Source: Stenotrophomonas sp. 57
GTDB lineage: Bacteria; Pseudomonadota; Gammaproteobacteria; Xanthomonadales; Xanthomonadaceae
Direction: 5' to 3'
DNA: 64,000 nucleotides
Assembly: GCF_030291075.1 (NCBI RefSeq)
Contig: NZ_CP127407.1
Span: 1,858,001 to 1,922,000 of the forward strand
In this document: positions 36,423 through 46,103 of the stretch, piece by piece
How the letters are laid out: each line of letters begins with the position of its first letter
Position numbering within the stretch: the first letter of the stretch is position 1
Notes under the pieces: generated by a model
What the model was told of the DNA's origin: nothing
The model's database searches: none
The model's input: the letters and a program-made list of their open reading frames with translations, nothing else
Program-made: the position numbers and the translations under genes

Positions 36423-38999
36423 ATGCCTGCCGCCCATACTCCTGTCCTGAGCTCTCTTGCTGTCCTGATCGCGGCCACCCTGGCCCCGTCGCCCAGCCAT
36501 GCCGCTGAAGCCGATGCGGATCCTGCCACCACGGCGGCAACCGCCAATGTGGCGGCATCCACGCTGGATGCGGTGGTGGTGACGGGCTCGCGTACCAGCA
36601 CGCGTACAGTGAAGAACAGCTCCACGCCGATCGATGTGATCTCCGCCGAAGACCTCACCGCCACCGGCCAGGCCAACCTGCTCGAAGCACTGCAACGCGC
36701 GCTGCCGTCGCTCAGCCAGATCGGTGGCTACCAGAGCGACCAGGAGAGCCTGATCCGCGGTTACCAGCTGCGTAACCTGTCGCCGGGCTACACGCTGGTG
36801 CTGGTGAACGGCAAGCGCCGCAATGCCAGCGCCTACGTCAGTGGCGCAAACGGTGGCGGCTTTCCGGGCCATGCCTGGGCCGACCTGGCGCTGATTCCGG
36901 TCTCGGCCATCGACCATGTGGAGGTGCTGCGCGACGGTGCATCGGCCATCTATGGTTCGGACGCGATCACCGGCGTGGTCAACGTGATCCTGAAGTCCCA
37001 GGCGCACGGTGGCGAGTTCGCCGTGGAAAGCGGGCAGAGCATCGATGGCGATGGTTCACGCACCAGCGTGCGCGCGAATGTGGGTCTGCCGTGGGGCGCC
37101 GATGGCTTCGTCAACCTCTCCGGTGAGACCACGCGCCAGCACCACGCGATCCGCACCCGGCGCTATATCGATGGCTACCTGAGTTATCCAGCGGTGGATG
37201 CCAGCGGCAATCGGGTGGCGCTGCGGCCGAACAACCGGCTGCCTGCCGGTGCGTCGCCGAGCCCGGCCGAGGCCACGCGTGATCCTGAGGCCAACACCAT
37301 CCTCAGCTCGCCGTCGTATGCGTTGAAGGCGTTCGCGGTGAACGTGGGCCATGGCCTGGGCGAGAGCGCACAGTTCTACGCCAATGCCACCGCCAGCGAC
37401 CGCACTGCGCAGGCAATCCAGAACTTCCGCCTGCCGGCGACCATCTTCACCACCTACAAGGCACCCGGCGTGCTGAGTGTGTTTCCCGATGGGTTCCTGC
37501 CGGTGCTGGAAACCAAGGAGAAGCAGTACACCGGCACCGCGGGCGTGAAAGGCCAGGTCGCGGGATGGGACTACGACGCCAGCCTGACCGGCAACCGCAG
37601 TACAGTGCGCACCTACACCCGCAACTCGGTGAACTATTCGCTGCCTTACCCGGGATCGCCCACTGACTTCTACGACGGCAAGCTGGACTACCAGCAGGGC
37701 ATCGCCAACCTGGACCTGCGCCGAGGTTTCGAGGTGGCGGCGTTCGCTTCGCCGCTGGAAGTGAGCGCGGGCGCGGAGTATCAGCACGAACAGTACGAAC
37801 GCGGGGCAGGGCAGTGGGAGTCGTATACCGGCTTCGGCGCGGCCGCCTTCGTGGGCTACTCCACCGCCGATGCGGTCAAGGCCACCCGCAACAGCAAGGC
37901 GGTCTATGTGGGCGCCGCCACCAACATCACCTCGCGCTGGTACCTGGATGCCGCCGCGCGCTGGGAAGACCATTCCGACTTTGGCAGCGTGTCCACCGGG
38001 CGCTTGACCACGCGCTTCGACGTCACCGATGCGCTGGGCGTGCGGGCCACAGTCAGCAACGGCTTCCATGCGCCCAGCCTGGGCGCGCAGTTCTACCAGG
38101 CCACCGGCAGCTGCCCCTGCGGCACCACGCTGGTGGCACAGGTGTCGTCGCCGGCGGCGATCGCACTGGGTGCCACGCCGCTGAAGCCTGAGAAAGCCAC
38201 CAATTACAGCCTCGGCGTGACCTGGGACCCGAGCCCGGCCTTCCACCTGGCCGTGGATGCGTACCAGATCGATATCCGTGGCCAGCTCGGCCAGTCCAGC
38301 CAGATCGGCTACAACGCGCAGGACCCGGCGCGCATCACCGACAACAGCGGCACGGTGCTGAGTGCGGCGCAGAAGAACACCATCGATGCACTGCTGGGAT
38401 CGGCGGGTATCAGCATCCTGCCGGGTGATGCCTTCTATGCCAGCTACTTCACCAACGTGGGCAACACGCGTACGCGCGGTGTCGAGTTGACCCTGGAGGC
38501 CAACCAGGAAACCGCGTGGGGCAAGCTGCGCTGGAGCTACGCGGCCAACGTGGGCCGCACCACCATCCAGAAGGTCAGCGACATTCCGGCGGCGCTGCAG
38601 GGGTTGCCGAACATCAACCTGCTGACCAGGAGCAGCGAGTACGCGCTGCGCTTCCGCACGCCCAGCTACACGCAGGTGGCCGGACTGGGCTGGCAGAACG
38701 GGCGCTGGCGCTCGAACGTCGATTTCACCTATTACGGCCAGATCAAGCGCTTGAACAATGGCGTGGAGTACAGGCAGCCGCCGGTACTGGTGACCAACCT
38801 GTCCGGTGGGGTGGAACTGGGTGCGGGCTGGAGTGCGGCACTGGGTATCAACAACGTGTTCGACAAGCGCACGCGCAAGGTGCTGGACTACGCGCGCAGT
38901 GCCACCGATGTGGCCAGCATCGAGACGACGTGGGATTCGGGCGACGTGCTGAGCCGGATCGGAGCGTTCTGGTACGGGCGGATCAATTACCGGTTCTGA
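36423..38999 (+). CDS. TonB-dependent outer membrane receptor
   Basis: This 858-residue protein has a signal peptide (cleavage after 'SHA', about 27), a plug domain (about 48-165, 'VVVTGSRTSTRTVKNSSTPI' and 'VLRDGASAIYGSDAITGVVN') and a 22-stranded beta-barrel ending in the aromatic 'INYRF'. It imports large or scarce solutes with TonB energy. The downstream genes on the same strand form a sulfur-scavenging cluster, so the likely cargo is an organosulfur compound or its conjugate, not iron; this is inference. The ATG is the first one giving a signal peptide. Confidence 0.9.
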   Translation: MPAAHTPVLSSLAVLIAATLAPSPSHAAEADADPATTAATANVAASTLDAVVVTGSRTSTRTVKNSSTPIDVISAEDLTATGQANLLEALQRALPSLSQIGGYQSDQESLIRGYQLRNLSPGYTLVLVNGKRRNASAYVSGANGGGFPGHAWADLALIPVSAIDHVEVLRDGASAIYGSDAITGVVNVILKSQAHGGEFAVESGQSIDGDGSRTSVRANVGLPWGADGFVNLSGETTRQHHAIRTRRYIDGYLSYPAVDASGNRVALRPNNRLPAGASPSPAEATRDPEANTILSSPSYALKAFAVNVGHGLGESAQFYANATASDRTAQAIQNFRLPATIFTTYKAPGVLSVFPDGFLPVLETKEKQYTGTAGVKGQVAGWDYDASLTGNRSTVRTYTRNSVNYSLPYPGSPTDFYDGKLDYQQGIANLDLRRGFEVAAFASPLEVSAGAEYQHEQYERGAGQWESYTGFGAAAFVGYSTADAVKATRNSKAVYVGAATNITSRWYLDAAARWEDHSDFGSVSTGRLTTRFDVTDALGVRATVSNGFHAPSLGAQFYQATGSCPCGTTLVAQVSSPAAIALGATPLKPEKATNYSLGVTWDPSPAFHLAVDAYQIDIRGQLGQSSQIGYNAQDPARITDNSGTVLSAAQKNTIDALLGSAGISILPGDAFYASYFTNVGNTRTRGVELTLEANQETAWGKLRWSYAANVGRTTIQKVSDIPAALQGLPNINLLTRSSEYALRFRTPSYTQVAGLGWQNGRWRSNVDFTYYGQIKRLNNGVEYRQPPVLVTNLSGGVELGAGWSAALGINNVFDKRTRKVLDYARSATDVASIETTWDSGDVLSRIGAFWYGRINYRF

Positions 39000-39004
39000 T
39001 CTGG

Positions 39005-39065
39005 AGCAGTCGAGCATGGCTCGACTCTGCAAAGGCGAAAGCAGCCGAGCATGGCTCGGCTCTAC
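39005..39065. repeat. SMAG dimer, partly decayed
   Basis: The right arm AGCCGAGCATGGCTCGGCTC followed by TAC is intact, while the left arm (AGTCGAGCATGGCTCGACT) has compensating changes and a lost GTAG head. It sits between the TonB receptor gene and the FMN reductase gene. Confidence 0.75.
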
Positions 39066-39115
39066 ACAAGGCGAAAGGCGGCCGGCGGTAGTTCGGCATC
39101 ATCGAGGAGCATTTC

Positions 39116-39697
39116 ATGTCTTCTGCATTGAAGGTGGTTGCAGTGGTGGGGTCGCCGACCAGTTCGGCGACGTCGCGCACATTGCTGCTGGTACGGCACC
39201 TGCTGGCGTCGTTGCAGCAGCGGGTGCATGCCAGTGTGGACCTGGTGGAGCTGGCGCCGATCGCGCGCTTGCTGGGGCAGGCGTTGTCGCGCGATGAAGC
39301 GGAGCCCGCCGTGGAGCAGGCGCTGCGGACGATCGAGGCGGCCGGGCTGCTGGTAGTGGCTGCGCCCGTCTATCGGGGATCGTATCCGGGGCTGTTCAAG
39401 CATCTGGTCGACTTCATCGGGCTTGAAGCGCTGGTGGATACGCCGGTACTGCTGGCGGCAACCGGCGGCAGCGAGCGCCACGCGCTGGTGATCGACCACC
39501 AGCTGCGGCCATTGTTCAGTTTCCTGCAGGCGCACACGCTGCCAATCGGGGTGTACGCCACGCCGGCCGACTTCGAGGGCGAGCACATCACCAGTGTGGC
39601 CTTGCAGGCGCGGATCGCGCTGGCGACCGAGCGTGCGGCCGCGCATCTGACCGCACGGACGCTGGCGGTACCGGCGCCGCTGCGCCGCATCGCCTGA
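39116..39697 (+). CDS. msuE: NAD(P)H-dependent FMN reductase (SsuE/MsuE-like)
   Basis: This 193-residue flavodoxin-like protein has 'VAVVGSPTSSATSRTLLL' at the N-terminus and 'VVAAPVYRGSYPGLFKHLVDF', the SsuE/MsuE signature. It supplies reduced FMN to two-component monooxygenases. Two LLM-class monooxygenase genes follow on the same strand, so it is very probably their reductase. It starts about 50 bp after the SMAG dimer that follows the TonB receptor. Confidence 0.88.
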   Translation: MSSALKVVAVVGSPTSSATSRTLLLVRHLLASLQQRVHASVDLVELAPIARLLGQALSRDEAEPAVEQALRTIEAAGLLVVAAPVYRGSYPGLFKHLVDFIGLEALVDTPVLLAATGGSERHALVIDHQLRPLFSFLQAHTLPIGVYATPADFEGEHITSVALQARIALATERAAAHLTARTLAVPAPLRRIA

Positions 39698-39854
39698 CGG
39701 CATAACCGGCGGCGCTTTGCTTATGGCCAAGGCGCATCTGCGTGGCCGGATCTGACCGTCGATTGTCGCCTGGCATCGCTGTCGCGGTCGCGGTCATCTC
39801 TAGCATCGATATCGAAGCGGCATCGCATTGCCGCCCCCCGATGAGGACGACCCC

Positions 39855-40217
39855 GTGAGTCTGGACGCAACCGATAAGCCCATCCTGTTCCTGCTCGATC
39901 GTGAGTTCGAGGATGGACAGATTCCCGGCCAGCGCTTCTTCTGCCGGCACAGCCTGCTGCTGGAAGGGGCGCTGTCGAGCATCGACGGCCTGGATGCGCA
40001 GCTGGACGTGCGCCGCATCGGCTTCGCGCGGCCGCGCCGCGAGGTGATCGCCGAGATCGGCGAGCAGGACCAGTCGTTGCCGAAGCTGGTGCTGCCGCAG
40101 GGCGTGCGCAGCGAACTGGCCAGCGGCGCGCACCGGGACCGCCAGTACGTTTCCGGTGCCGAACCGATCCTGGCCGCGCTGAACGGGTTGCTCGGCATCC
40201 CCGTGGCCCACCCCTGA
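39855..40217 (+). CDS. DUF3088 family protein
   Basis: This 120-residue protein matches the DUF3088 pattern 'KPILFLLDREFEDGQIPGQR' and 'FFCRHSLLLEGAL'; the residues PGxRFFC could suit a thioredoxin-like fold with a cysteine. The GTG start has GAGGA upstream; a TTG nine codons earlier is less likely. It sits 14 bp before an LLM monooxygenase gene. In the parallel B. subtilis operon a glutaredoxin-like gene (ytnI) holds a comparable place, so a redox helper role is plausible. Confidence 0.75.
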   Translation: MSLDATDKPILFLLDREFEDGQIPGQRFFCRHSLLLEGALSSIDGLDAQLDVRRIGFARPRREVIAEIGEQDQSLPKLVLPQGVRSELASGAHRDRQYVSGAEPILAALNGLLGIPVAHP

Positions 40218-40231
40218 GCGAGGACGCGAGG

Positions 40232-41209
40232 ATGAGCTATCAGATCAGCGTATTGGACAAGAGCCCGGTAGCCGAGGGCGCGTCGCCGGAACAGGCGCTG
40301 CGCAACAGCCTGCAGCTGGCGCAGCGCGCCGAACAGCTGGGCTATCACCGCTACTGGTTTGCCGAGCACCATGCCGCGCCGACGCTGGCCAGCCCGGCGC
40401 CGGAAGTGCTGGCGGCCTGGGTGCTGGCACAGACCCGCCGCATCCGCATCGGAAGCGGCGGAGTGATGCTGCGCCACTACGCGCCGTACAAGGTGGCGGA
40501 GAACTTCAACCTGCTGGCCGCGCTGGCGCCGGGGCGCGTGGATCTGGGCGTGGGCAAGGCGCCCGGTGGCCTGCCGGCCTCTACGGCGGCATTGGCAGCG
40601 GGGCGACCGGCGTTTGCCGATTTCGACCAGCAACTGCGCGACCTGGAGGACTATCTTTCCAGCACCGACACCGAGGCGGTGGCACGCCCGATCCCGCGGC
40701 AGGCACCGGAGCGCTTCCTGCTCGGTGCCAGCCCGCAGAGCGCGCGGCAGGCAGCCGAACTGGGCTGGCGCTTCGTCTACGCCGCGCACTTTGATGGCGA
40801 CCCGAAACACATCGAGGCGGCGTTCGACGCCTACCGCGATGTCTCCACGCAGCTACCGCTGTTGGCGACGGTAGCCTTCGCAGCTCCGACCGCCGAAGCG
40901 GCTGCCCGCCATATCGGCGCATTGCGGGTCTACAAGCTGCACCTCGGCCCCGGCCAGGCGGTGAACCTGCCCAGCCCCGAGGCGGCCGCCGAATATGCGC
41001 GCCAGGTGGGCGTGGCCGACTTCCGCATCGAGGAAACGCGCCCGAGCGTGCTGTCGGGTGATGCGCAGCATGTGCGTGACGAACTGGATGTGCTGCACCG
41101 GCGCTTCGGCGTGGGCGAATTCATCCTCGACGCGCCGGTGGCCGACCTCGACGCACGCCTGACTTCCCTTGAGCTGCTGTCGCCCGCGCCGCGCGCGGCG
41201 GTGGCCTGA
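40232..41209 (+). CDS. LLM-class flavin-dependent oxidoreductase (MsnO8/YtmO-like)
   Basis: This 325-residue TIM-barrel protein belongs to the bacterial luciferase-like superfamily, with 'GYHRYWFAEHHAAPTLASPAP' region and 'GSGGVMLRHYAPYKVAE', characteristic of the MsnO8 subgroup. It uses reduced FMN and oxygen or reduces a substrate with flavin. The B. subtilis counterpart would be YtmO. It is tightly linked to the second monooxygenase gene (19 bp). The substrate is inferred, from context, to be an S-modified cysteine derivative. Confidence 0.87.
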   Translation: MSYQISVLDKSPVAEGASPEQALRNSLQLAQRAEQLGYHRYWFAEHHAAPTLASPAPEVLAAWVLAQTRRIRIGSGGVMLRHYAPYKVAENFNLLAALAPGRVDLGVGKAPGGLPASTAALAAGRPAFADFDQQLRDLEDYLSSTDTEAVARPIPRQAPERFLLGASPQSARQAAELGWRFVYAAHFDGDPKHIEAAFDAYRDVSTQLPLLATVAFAAPTAEAAARHIGALRVYKLHLGPGQAVNLPSPEAAAEYARQVGVADFRIEETRPSVLSGDAQHVRDELDVLHRRFGVGEFILDAPVADLDARLTSLELLSPAPRAAVA

Positions 41210-41228
41210 CCAGCAGGAGCGATTCCCA

Positions 41229-42572
41229 ATGAGCACCACCCCGCGCCACATTCCGTTCGGCATCATGCTGCAGGGTCCTGGCAGCCACATGCATGCCTGG
41301 AAACATCCGTCCAATCCGGCTGACGCCAGCGTCAACCTGCAGTTCTACATCGACATCGCGCGCACCGCCGAGGACAACGGCATCGCCTTCGGCTTCGTGG
41401 CCGATGGCCTGTACATCAACGAGAAGTCGATCCCGCACTTCCTCAACCGCTTCGAGCCGATCTCGCTGCTGTCGGCGCTGGCCACGGCAACGAAGAAGAT
41501 CGGCCTGGCGGGCACGCTGTCGACGTCCTACAGCGATCCGTTCACCGTGGCACGGCAGTTCGCTTCGCTGGATCTACTCAGCGGCGGCCGCGCCGGCTGG
41601 AACGTGGTGACCTCGCCACTGGAAGGTTCGGGCCGCAACTACGGCCGGCCGCACCCGGAGCACGCGCTGCGCTACCAGATCGCCGATGAGTATCTGGATG
41701 TCGTGCAGGGGCTGTGGGATTCGTGGGATGACGATGCCTTCGTGCGCGAGCGTAACAGTGGCACCTTCTTCGCACCGGAGAAGTTCCGCCGCCTCGATCA
41801 CAAGGGCCGCTTCTTCCAGGTGGAAGGGCCACTCAACATCCAGCGCTCGCCGCAGGGACAGCCGGTGATCTTCCAGGCCGGTTCTTCCGACGATGGCATC
41901 GCGCTGGCCGGCAAGTATGCCGATGCGGTGTTCACCCATTCGCCGTCGCTGGAGGAGACCCGCGCGTTCACCCAGAAGGTGAAGAATTCGGCGATCGCGC
42001 ATGGCCGCAGCGGCAACGACGTGAAGATCTTCCCGGGCATCGGCCCCATCGTCGGCCGCACCGTCGAGGAGGCCGAGGCCAAGTACCAGGCGATTGCCGC
42101 GCTGGCCACGCTGGAAGATGCGCTGGCCTACCTCGGGCGCTTCTTCGATCACCACGATTTCAGCCAGTACGACCCGGACGCACCGTTCCCGGAGCTGGGT
42201 GACATCGGCAGCAATTCGTTCCGTTCCACCACCGACCGCATCAAGCAGGATGCGCGAGAGAAGGGCCTGAGCCTGCGCCGGGTGGCACTGGAAGCGGTGA
42301 GCCTGCGGCCGAACTTCATCGGCACACCGGAGCATGTGGCCGATGAGCTGATCCGCTGGTTCGATGCCGGTGCCAGCGATGGCTTCATCCTCGGCTTCGC
42401 CGCGCAGCGCGAGGGCCTGGACGATTTCGTGACCCAGGTGTTGCCGATCCTGCAGGCGCGTGGCTACCACCAGCGTGAACTGGAAGGGCAGACCCTGCGC
42501 GAGCACCTTGGCCTGCCGTACAAGGCCAGCCGCCATGCGACCGACGCCGAACCGGCGCGAAAGGCGGGATAA
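41229..42572 (+). CDS. NtaA/DmoA-type FMN-dependent monooxygenase (YtnJ-like)
   Basis: This 447-residue luciferase-like protein is in the NtaA/SnaA/SoxA/DszA group: 'SGGRAGWNVVTSPLEGSGRN' and 'QAGSSDDGIALAGKYADAVF' are diagnostic. These use FMNH2 and O2 to break C-S or C-N bonds. The B. subtilis YtnJ homologue acts on N-acetylated S-substituted cysteine. It starts with AGGAG upstream and is followed by the M20 gene after 4 bp. Confidence 0.88.
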   Translation: MSTTPRHIPFGIMLQGPGSHMHAWKHPSNPADASVNLQFYIDIARTAEDNGIAFGFVADGLYINEKSIPHFLNRFEPISLLSALATATKKIGLAGTLSTSYSDPFTVARQFASLDLLSGGRAGWNVVTSPLEGSGRNYGRPHPEHALRYQIADEYLDVVQGLWDSWDDDAFVRERNSGTFFAPEKFRRLDHKGRFFQVEGPLNIQRSPQGQPVIFQAGSSDDGIALAGKYADAVFTHSPSLEETRAFTQKVKNSAIAHGRSGNDVKIFPGIGPIVGRTVEEAEAKYQAIAALATLEDALAYLGRFFDHHDFSQYDPDAPFPELGDIGSNSFRSTTDRIKQDAREKGLSLRRVALEAVSLRPNFIGTPEHVADELIRWFDAGASDGFILGFAAQREGLDDFVTQVLPILQARGYHQRELEGQTLREHLGLPYKASRHATDAEPARKAG

Positions 42573-42576
42573 GACG

Positions 42577-43797
42577 ATGAGCGGAGAGAACTCGGTCGCG
42601 CCGGGCCATGCCCGGCGGGATCCCGCGTCCATCGGCGTGCTGCCGGAAATTGCAGCACGCGCCGAGGCCGCCATCGCGATCCGCCATGACCTGCACCGGC
42701 ACCCGGAGCTGGCCTTCGAGGAGCATCGCACCAGTGCCCGCGTGGCCGAGCTGCTGCAGCACTGGGGTTATGAGGTGACCACCGGGCTCGGCGGCACCGG
42801 CGTGGTCGGCACGCTGCAGCGCGGGCGGGGCAGCCGTCGCCTCGGCCTGCGTGCCGACATCGACGCACTGCCGATCCATGAGGACTCCGGCCTGGCCTAT
42901 GCCAGCCAGACCGAGGGCCTGATGCATGCCTGCGGCCACGATGGTCATACCGCCATCCTTCTGTCCGCGGCGCACTATCTGGCCCATCACGGCGATATCG
43001 ATGGCACCTTGCAGCTGGTGTTCCAGCCGGCCGAAGAAACCGGCTCGGGGGCGTCGAAGATGATGGCCGACGGCCTGTTCGAGCGCTTCCCGGTGGATGC
43101 GATCTATGGCCTGCACAACTGGCCGGGCGTGCCGGTGGGCCATTTCGGCTTCGTCGATGGCCCAGCAATGGCCTCGGTGGACTGGGCGCGTTTGAAGGTG
43201 ATCGGCAAGGGCGGCCACGGCGCCGAGCCACAGGGCAGCGTCGATCCAATCCTGGTCGCCGCGCACATCATCACTGCGCTGCAGAGCGTGGTGTCGCGCA
43301 ATGTCGACCCGCGGCAGATGGGCGTGGTTACCGTGGGCTCGATCCATGGCGGGCAGGCGGCCAATGTGATTCCGGACGTGGTCGAGCTGAAGCTGACCGT
43401 GCGCGCCTACCTGCCGGAAGTGCGCGACACCCTGCGGCGCCGGGTCACCGAGCTTGCCGAGCAGACCGCTGCGGCGTTCGGGGCGCGCGCCGAGATCGAG
43501 TTCCCACGTGGCTTCCCCAGCGTGATCAACCACCCGCAGCAGACCGCCTACATCCGCGAGGTGGCGGTGCAGGGCTTCGGAGCCGAACAGGTCGTTCCCG
43601 AATTTGCGCCGCGCACCGCCAGCGAGGATTTCGCCTTCCTGCTGCAGGCGCGGCCCGGCACCTTCGTGTTCGTCGGCAACGGCGACAGTGCACCACTGCA
43701 CAGCCCGCGCTATGTGTTCAACGATGCCGCCATCGCACCCGCTGCCAGCCTGTGGGCGCGGCTGGCCGAGGACTATCTGGTGAAGGACGCAGCATGA
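42577..43797 (+). CDS. M20-family amidohydrolase (N-acetyl-cysteine-type deacylase)
   Basis: This 406-residue peptidase family M20 protein has metal ligands in 'RADIDALPI', 'ACGHDGHTAILL' and 'PAEETGSG', typical of hippurate/N-acyl-amino-acid hydrolases. Within this operon it matches B. subtilis HipO/SndA (YtnL), which deacetylates the cysteine product after oxidation. It overlaps the next gene by 4 bp (ATGA), and the spacing from the monooxygenase gene is 4 bp. Confidence 0.88.
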   Translation: MSGENSVAPGHARRDPASIGVLPEIAARAEAAIAIRHDLHRHPELAFEEHRTSARVAELLQHWGYEVTTGLGGTGVVGTLQRGRGSRRLGLRADIDALPIHEDSGLAYASQTEGLMHACGHDGHTAILLSAAHYLAHHGDIDGTLQLVFQPAEETGSGASKMMADGLFERFPVDAIYGLHNWPGVPVGHFGFVDGPAMASVDWARLKVIGKGGHGAEPQGSVDPILVAAHIITALQSVVSRNVDPRQMGVVTVGSIHGGQAANVIPDVVELKLTVRAYLPEVRDTLRRRVTELAEQTAAAFGARAEIEFPRGFPSVINHPQQTAYIREVAVQGFGAEQVVPEFAPRTASEDFAFLLQARPGTFVFVGNGDSAPLHSPRYVFNDAAIAPAASLWARLAEDYLVKDAA

Positions 43798-44345
43798 GCA
43801 GCAACGAACGCTTCCTCTATACCTCGGTGGATGACGCGCTGGCGCGGCCTTTGTTCGATGGCCTGGAGCAGGAGTACGACAGCCGCTACGCGGACGTGCG
43901 CCGCCGCATCGGCGGTAGCGCCCGCGAGGAGCTGCAGCGCTACCCGGCGCAGGCCTTCGCCGCGCCGGTAGGGGCGTTCGTGCTGCTGCTGCGTGATGGC
44001 AGTGCCGTCTCGGGTGGCGCCTTCATGCCGCACCGCGATCCGGATACCGCCGAATTCAAGCGCATCTGGACGTTGCCGGGCCTGCGCCGGCAGGGCATCG
44101 CGCGGCGCGTGTTGCAGGAGCTGGAAGACCAGGCGGCACGCCAGGGCTATCGGCGGGTGTTCCTGACCACCGGCTTCCGCCAGCCCGAGGCGGTCGGCCT
44201 GTACCTCAGCCATGGCTACACCGCGCTGTTCGACCTGGACGCGGATCCGGAGACCATCGCGCATCTGCCCTTCGAGAAGCATCTTGGACAACCGGCGGCG
44301 GTACTTTCGCCGTCGCAGGCCGTGCTGCACGGAGCCCACGCATGA
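43794..44345 (+). CDS. GNAT-family N-acetyltransferase
   Basis: This 183-residue GNAT protein has acetyl-CoA binding region 'RIWTLPGLRRQGIARRVLQ' (motif A RRxGxA) and 'LYLSHGYTALF'. Coupled by ATGA overlaps to both neighbours, it is the likely counterpart of B. subtilis YtmI (SnaA), which acetylates S-modified cysteines to start their breakdown. Nothing in the sequence itself proves the substrate. Confidence 0.85.
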   Translation: MSSNERFLYTSVDDALARPLFDGLEQEYDSRYADVRRRIGGSAREELQRYPAQAFAAPVGAFVLLLRDGSAVSGGAFMPHRDPDTAEFKRIWTLPGLRRQGIARRVLQELEDQAARQGYRRVFLTTGFRQPEAVGLYLSHGYTALFDLDADPETIAHLPFEKHLGQPAAVLSPSQAVLHGAHA

Positions 44346-46087
44346 GTACGCCTTCGTCCGCGCTTGAGGGAATCACTGCGCGTCCTTCACCGACGACGGC
44401 GCTGAAGATCGTGCCGGCGCGCCATCCGTTGCAGGTGGTCGGAACGGTCCTGGCGCTCGCGCTGATCCTGATCGGCCTTCAATCGGTATTGGGCAATCCG
44501 CGTTGGGGCTGGGGCACCTTTGCCGAATGGTTCTTCGCACGCCCGGTGCTCGAGGGCCTGGGCCGCACGTTGCTGCTGACCGCGCTTGGTACCGGCCTCG
44601 GTTTCGCATTGGGTACCTTGCTGGCGCTGGCCCGGGTGTCCGGTTCGCCGCTGCTGTCGGCGGTGTCGTGGGGCTATGTGTGGTTGTTCCGTTCGATTCC
44701 GCTGCTGGTGCTGTTGCTGCTGCTGAACAACCTGGGCTACCTGTACAGCACCATCGAGCTGGGCCTTCCGTTCACCGGCATCAGCTTGTTCTCGTACCCG
44801 ACCACGCAGCTGATCGGCGTGTTCACGGCAGCTGTATTGGGTCTGACTCTGAACCAGGCGGCGTTCTCGGCCGAGGTGATTCGTGGCGGCATTCTCTCGG
44901 TCGACCATGGGCAGTACGAGGCGGCCGCCGCGCTTGGCTTGCCGCGTGGCCGCCAGGTGCGGCGCATCATCCTGCCGCAGGCGATGCGCTCGATCCTGCC
45001 GGCTGCGTTCAACGATGTGATCGGCCTGGCCAAGAGCACGTCGGTGGTCTACGTGCTGGCGCTGCCGGAACTGTTCTACACCGTGCAGGTGATCTACCGC
45101 CGCAATCTGGAGGTGGTGCCGCTGCTGATGGTGGCCACGGTCTGGTACCTGGTGATCCTGACCGTGCTGTCGCTGCTGCAGCGGCGCGTGGAGCAGCGCT
45201 TCGCGCGCGGCCAGCTGCAGCGTGAGCGCTCGGTGTCGCGGGTGTCATCGCCGGTGCGTACATCCAGCGATGCTCCGCCGCGGATGGCCAACCGCCCGCG
45301 CATCGCCACCCAGGTCGAAGCGGGCGAGGGTGCTGCGGTATCGCTGCAGGGCGTGGGCAAGGCGTTCGGCGAGCAGCCGGTACTGGAAGACGTGAACCTG
45401 GACCTGCGCGCCGGCAGCGTGACCGTGCTGATCGGTCCATCCGGTGCAGGGAAGTCCACGCTGCTGCGGCTGATCAACCACCTGGAACGTGCCGACAGCG
45501 GCTACGTGACCGTCGGCGGGCAGCTGATCGGCTACCGCCGCGACGGTGACACCCTGTACGAACTGCCGGAGCGAGAAATCCGTCGCCGTCGTGCCGAGGT
45601 GGGCATGGTGTTCCAGGGCTTCAATCTGTTTCCGCACCTGACCGCACTGGAGAACATCATCGAGGCGCCGATCGCCGTGCGTGGCGTACCACGTGCGCAG
45701 GCCGAGGAGCAGGCACGCACACTACTGGAGCGGGTCGGCCTGGCCGACAGGGCGGATGCGTTCCCGCGCCAGTTGTCCGGTGGCCAGCAACAGCGCATCG
45801 CGATCGCGCGCGCGCTGGCGCTGCAGCCGAAGGTACTGCTGTTCGATGAGCCGACCTCGGCGCTGGACCCGGAACTGGTGGCCGAGGTGCTGAGCGTGAT
45901 CGAGGAACTGGCCCGTTCCGGCACCACGCTGGTGATCGTCACCCATGAGCTGGGCTTCGCCCGCCGCGTGGCCGACCACGTGGTGATGATGGACCAGGGG
46001 CGGGTGATCGAGCAGGGTACGCCGGAGGTCCTGTTCGAGCGCCCGCGCCAGCAGCGCACGGCCGATTTCCTGGCCAAGACCCTATAG
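44342..46087 (+). CDS. Fused amino-acid ABC transporter permease and ATPase
   Basis: This 581-residue protein fuses two subunits usually made separately. Residues about 25-300 form a HisM/GlnP-type permease with five to six helices and an EAA loop 'EAAAALGLPRGRQ'. Residues about 335-580 form a polar amino-acid ABC ATPase with Walker A 'GPSGAGKST' (about 366), signature 'LSGGQQQRIAIARAL' and Walker B 'LLFDEPTSALDP'. A homodimer would provide the whole translocator. It overlaps the GNAT gene (ATGA) and precedes its binding protein by 16 bp. The TcyJKLMN analogue, likely importing S-modified cysteines or sulfur amino acids. Confidence 0.9.
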   Translation: MSTPSSALEGITARPSPTTALKIVPARHPLQVVGTVLALALILIGLQSVLGNPRWGWGTFAEWFFARPVLEGLGRTLLLTALGTGLGFALGTLLALARVSGSPLLSAVSWGYVWLFRSIPLLVLLLLLNNLGYLYSTIELGLPFTGISLFSYPTTQLIGVFTAAVLGLTLNQAAFSAEVIRGGILSVDHGQYEAAAALGLPRGRQVRRIILPQAMRSILPAAFNDVIGLAKSTSVVYVLALPELFYTVQVIYRRNLEVVPLLMVATVWYLVILTVLSLLQRRVEQRFARGQLQRERSVSRVSSPVRTSSDAPPRMANRPRIATQVEAGEGAAVSLQGVGKAFGEQPVLEDVNLDLRAGSVTVLIGPSGAGKSTLLRLINHLERADSGYVTVGGQLIGYRRDGDTLYELPEREIRRRRAEVGMVFQGFNLFPHLTALENIIEAPIAVRGVPRAQAEEQARTLLERVGLADRADAFPRQLSGGQQQRIAIARALALQPKVLLFDEPTSALDPELVAEVLSVIEELARSGTTLVIVTHELGFARRVADHVVMMDQGRVIEQGTPEVLFERPRQQRTADFLAKTL

Positions 46088-46103
46088 CCCTGAAAGGAAC
46101 ACC

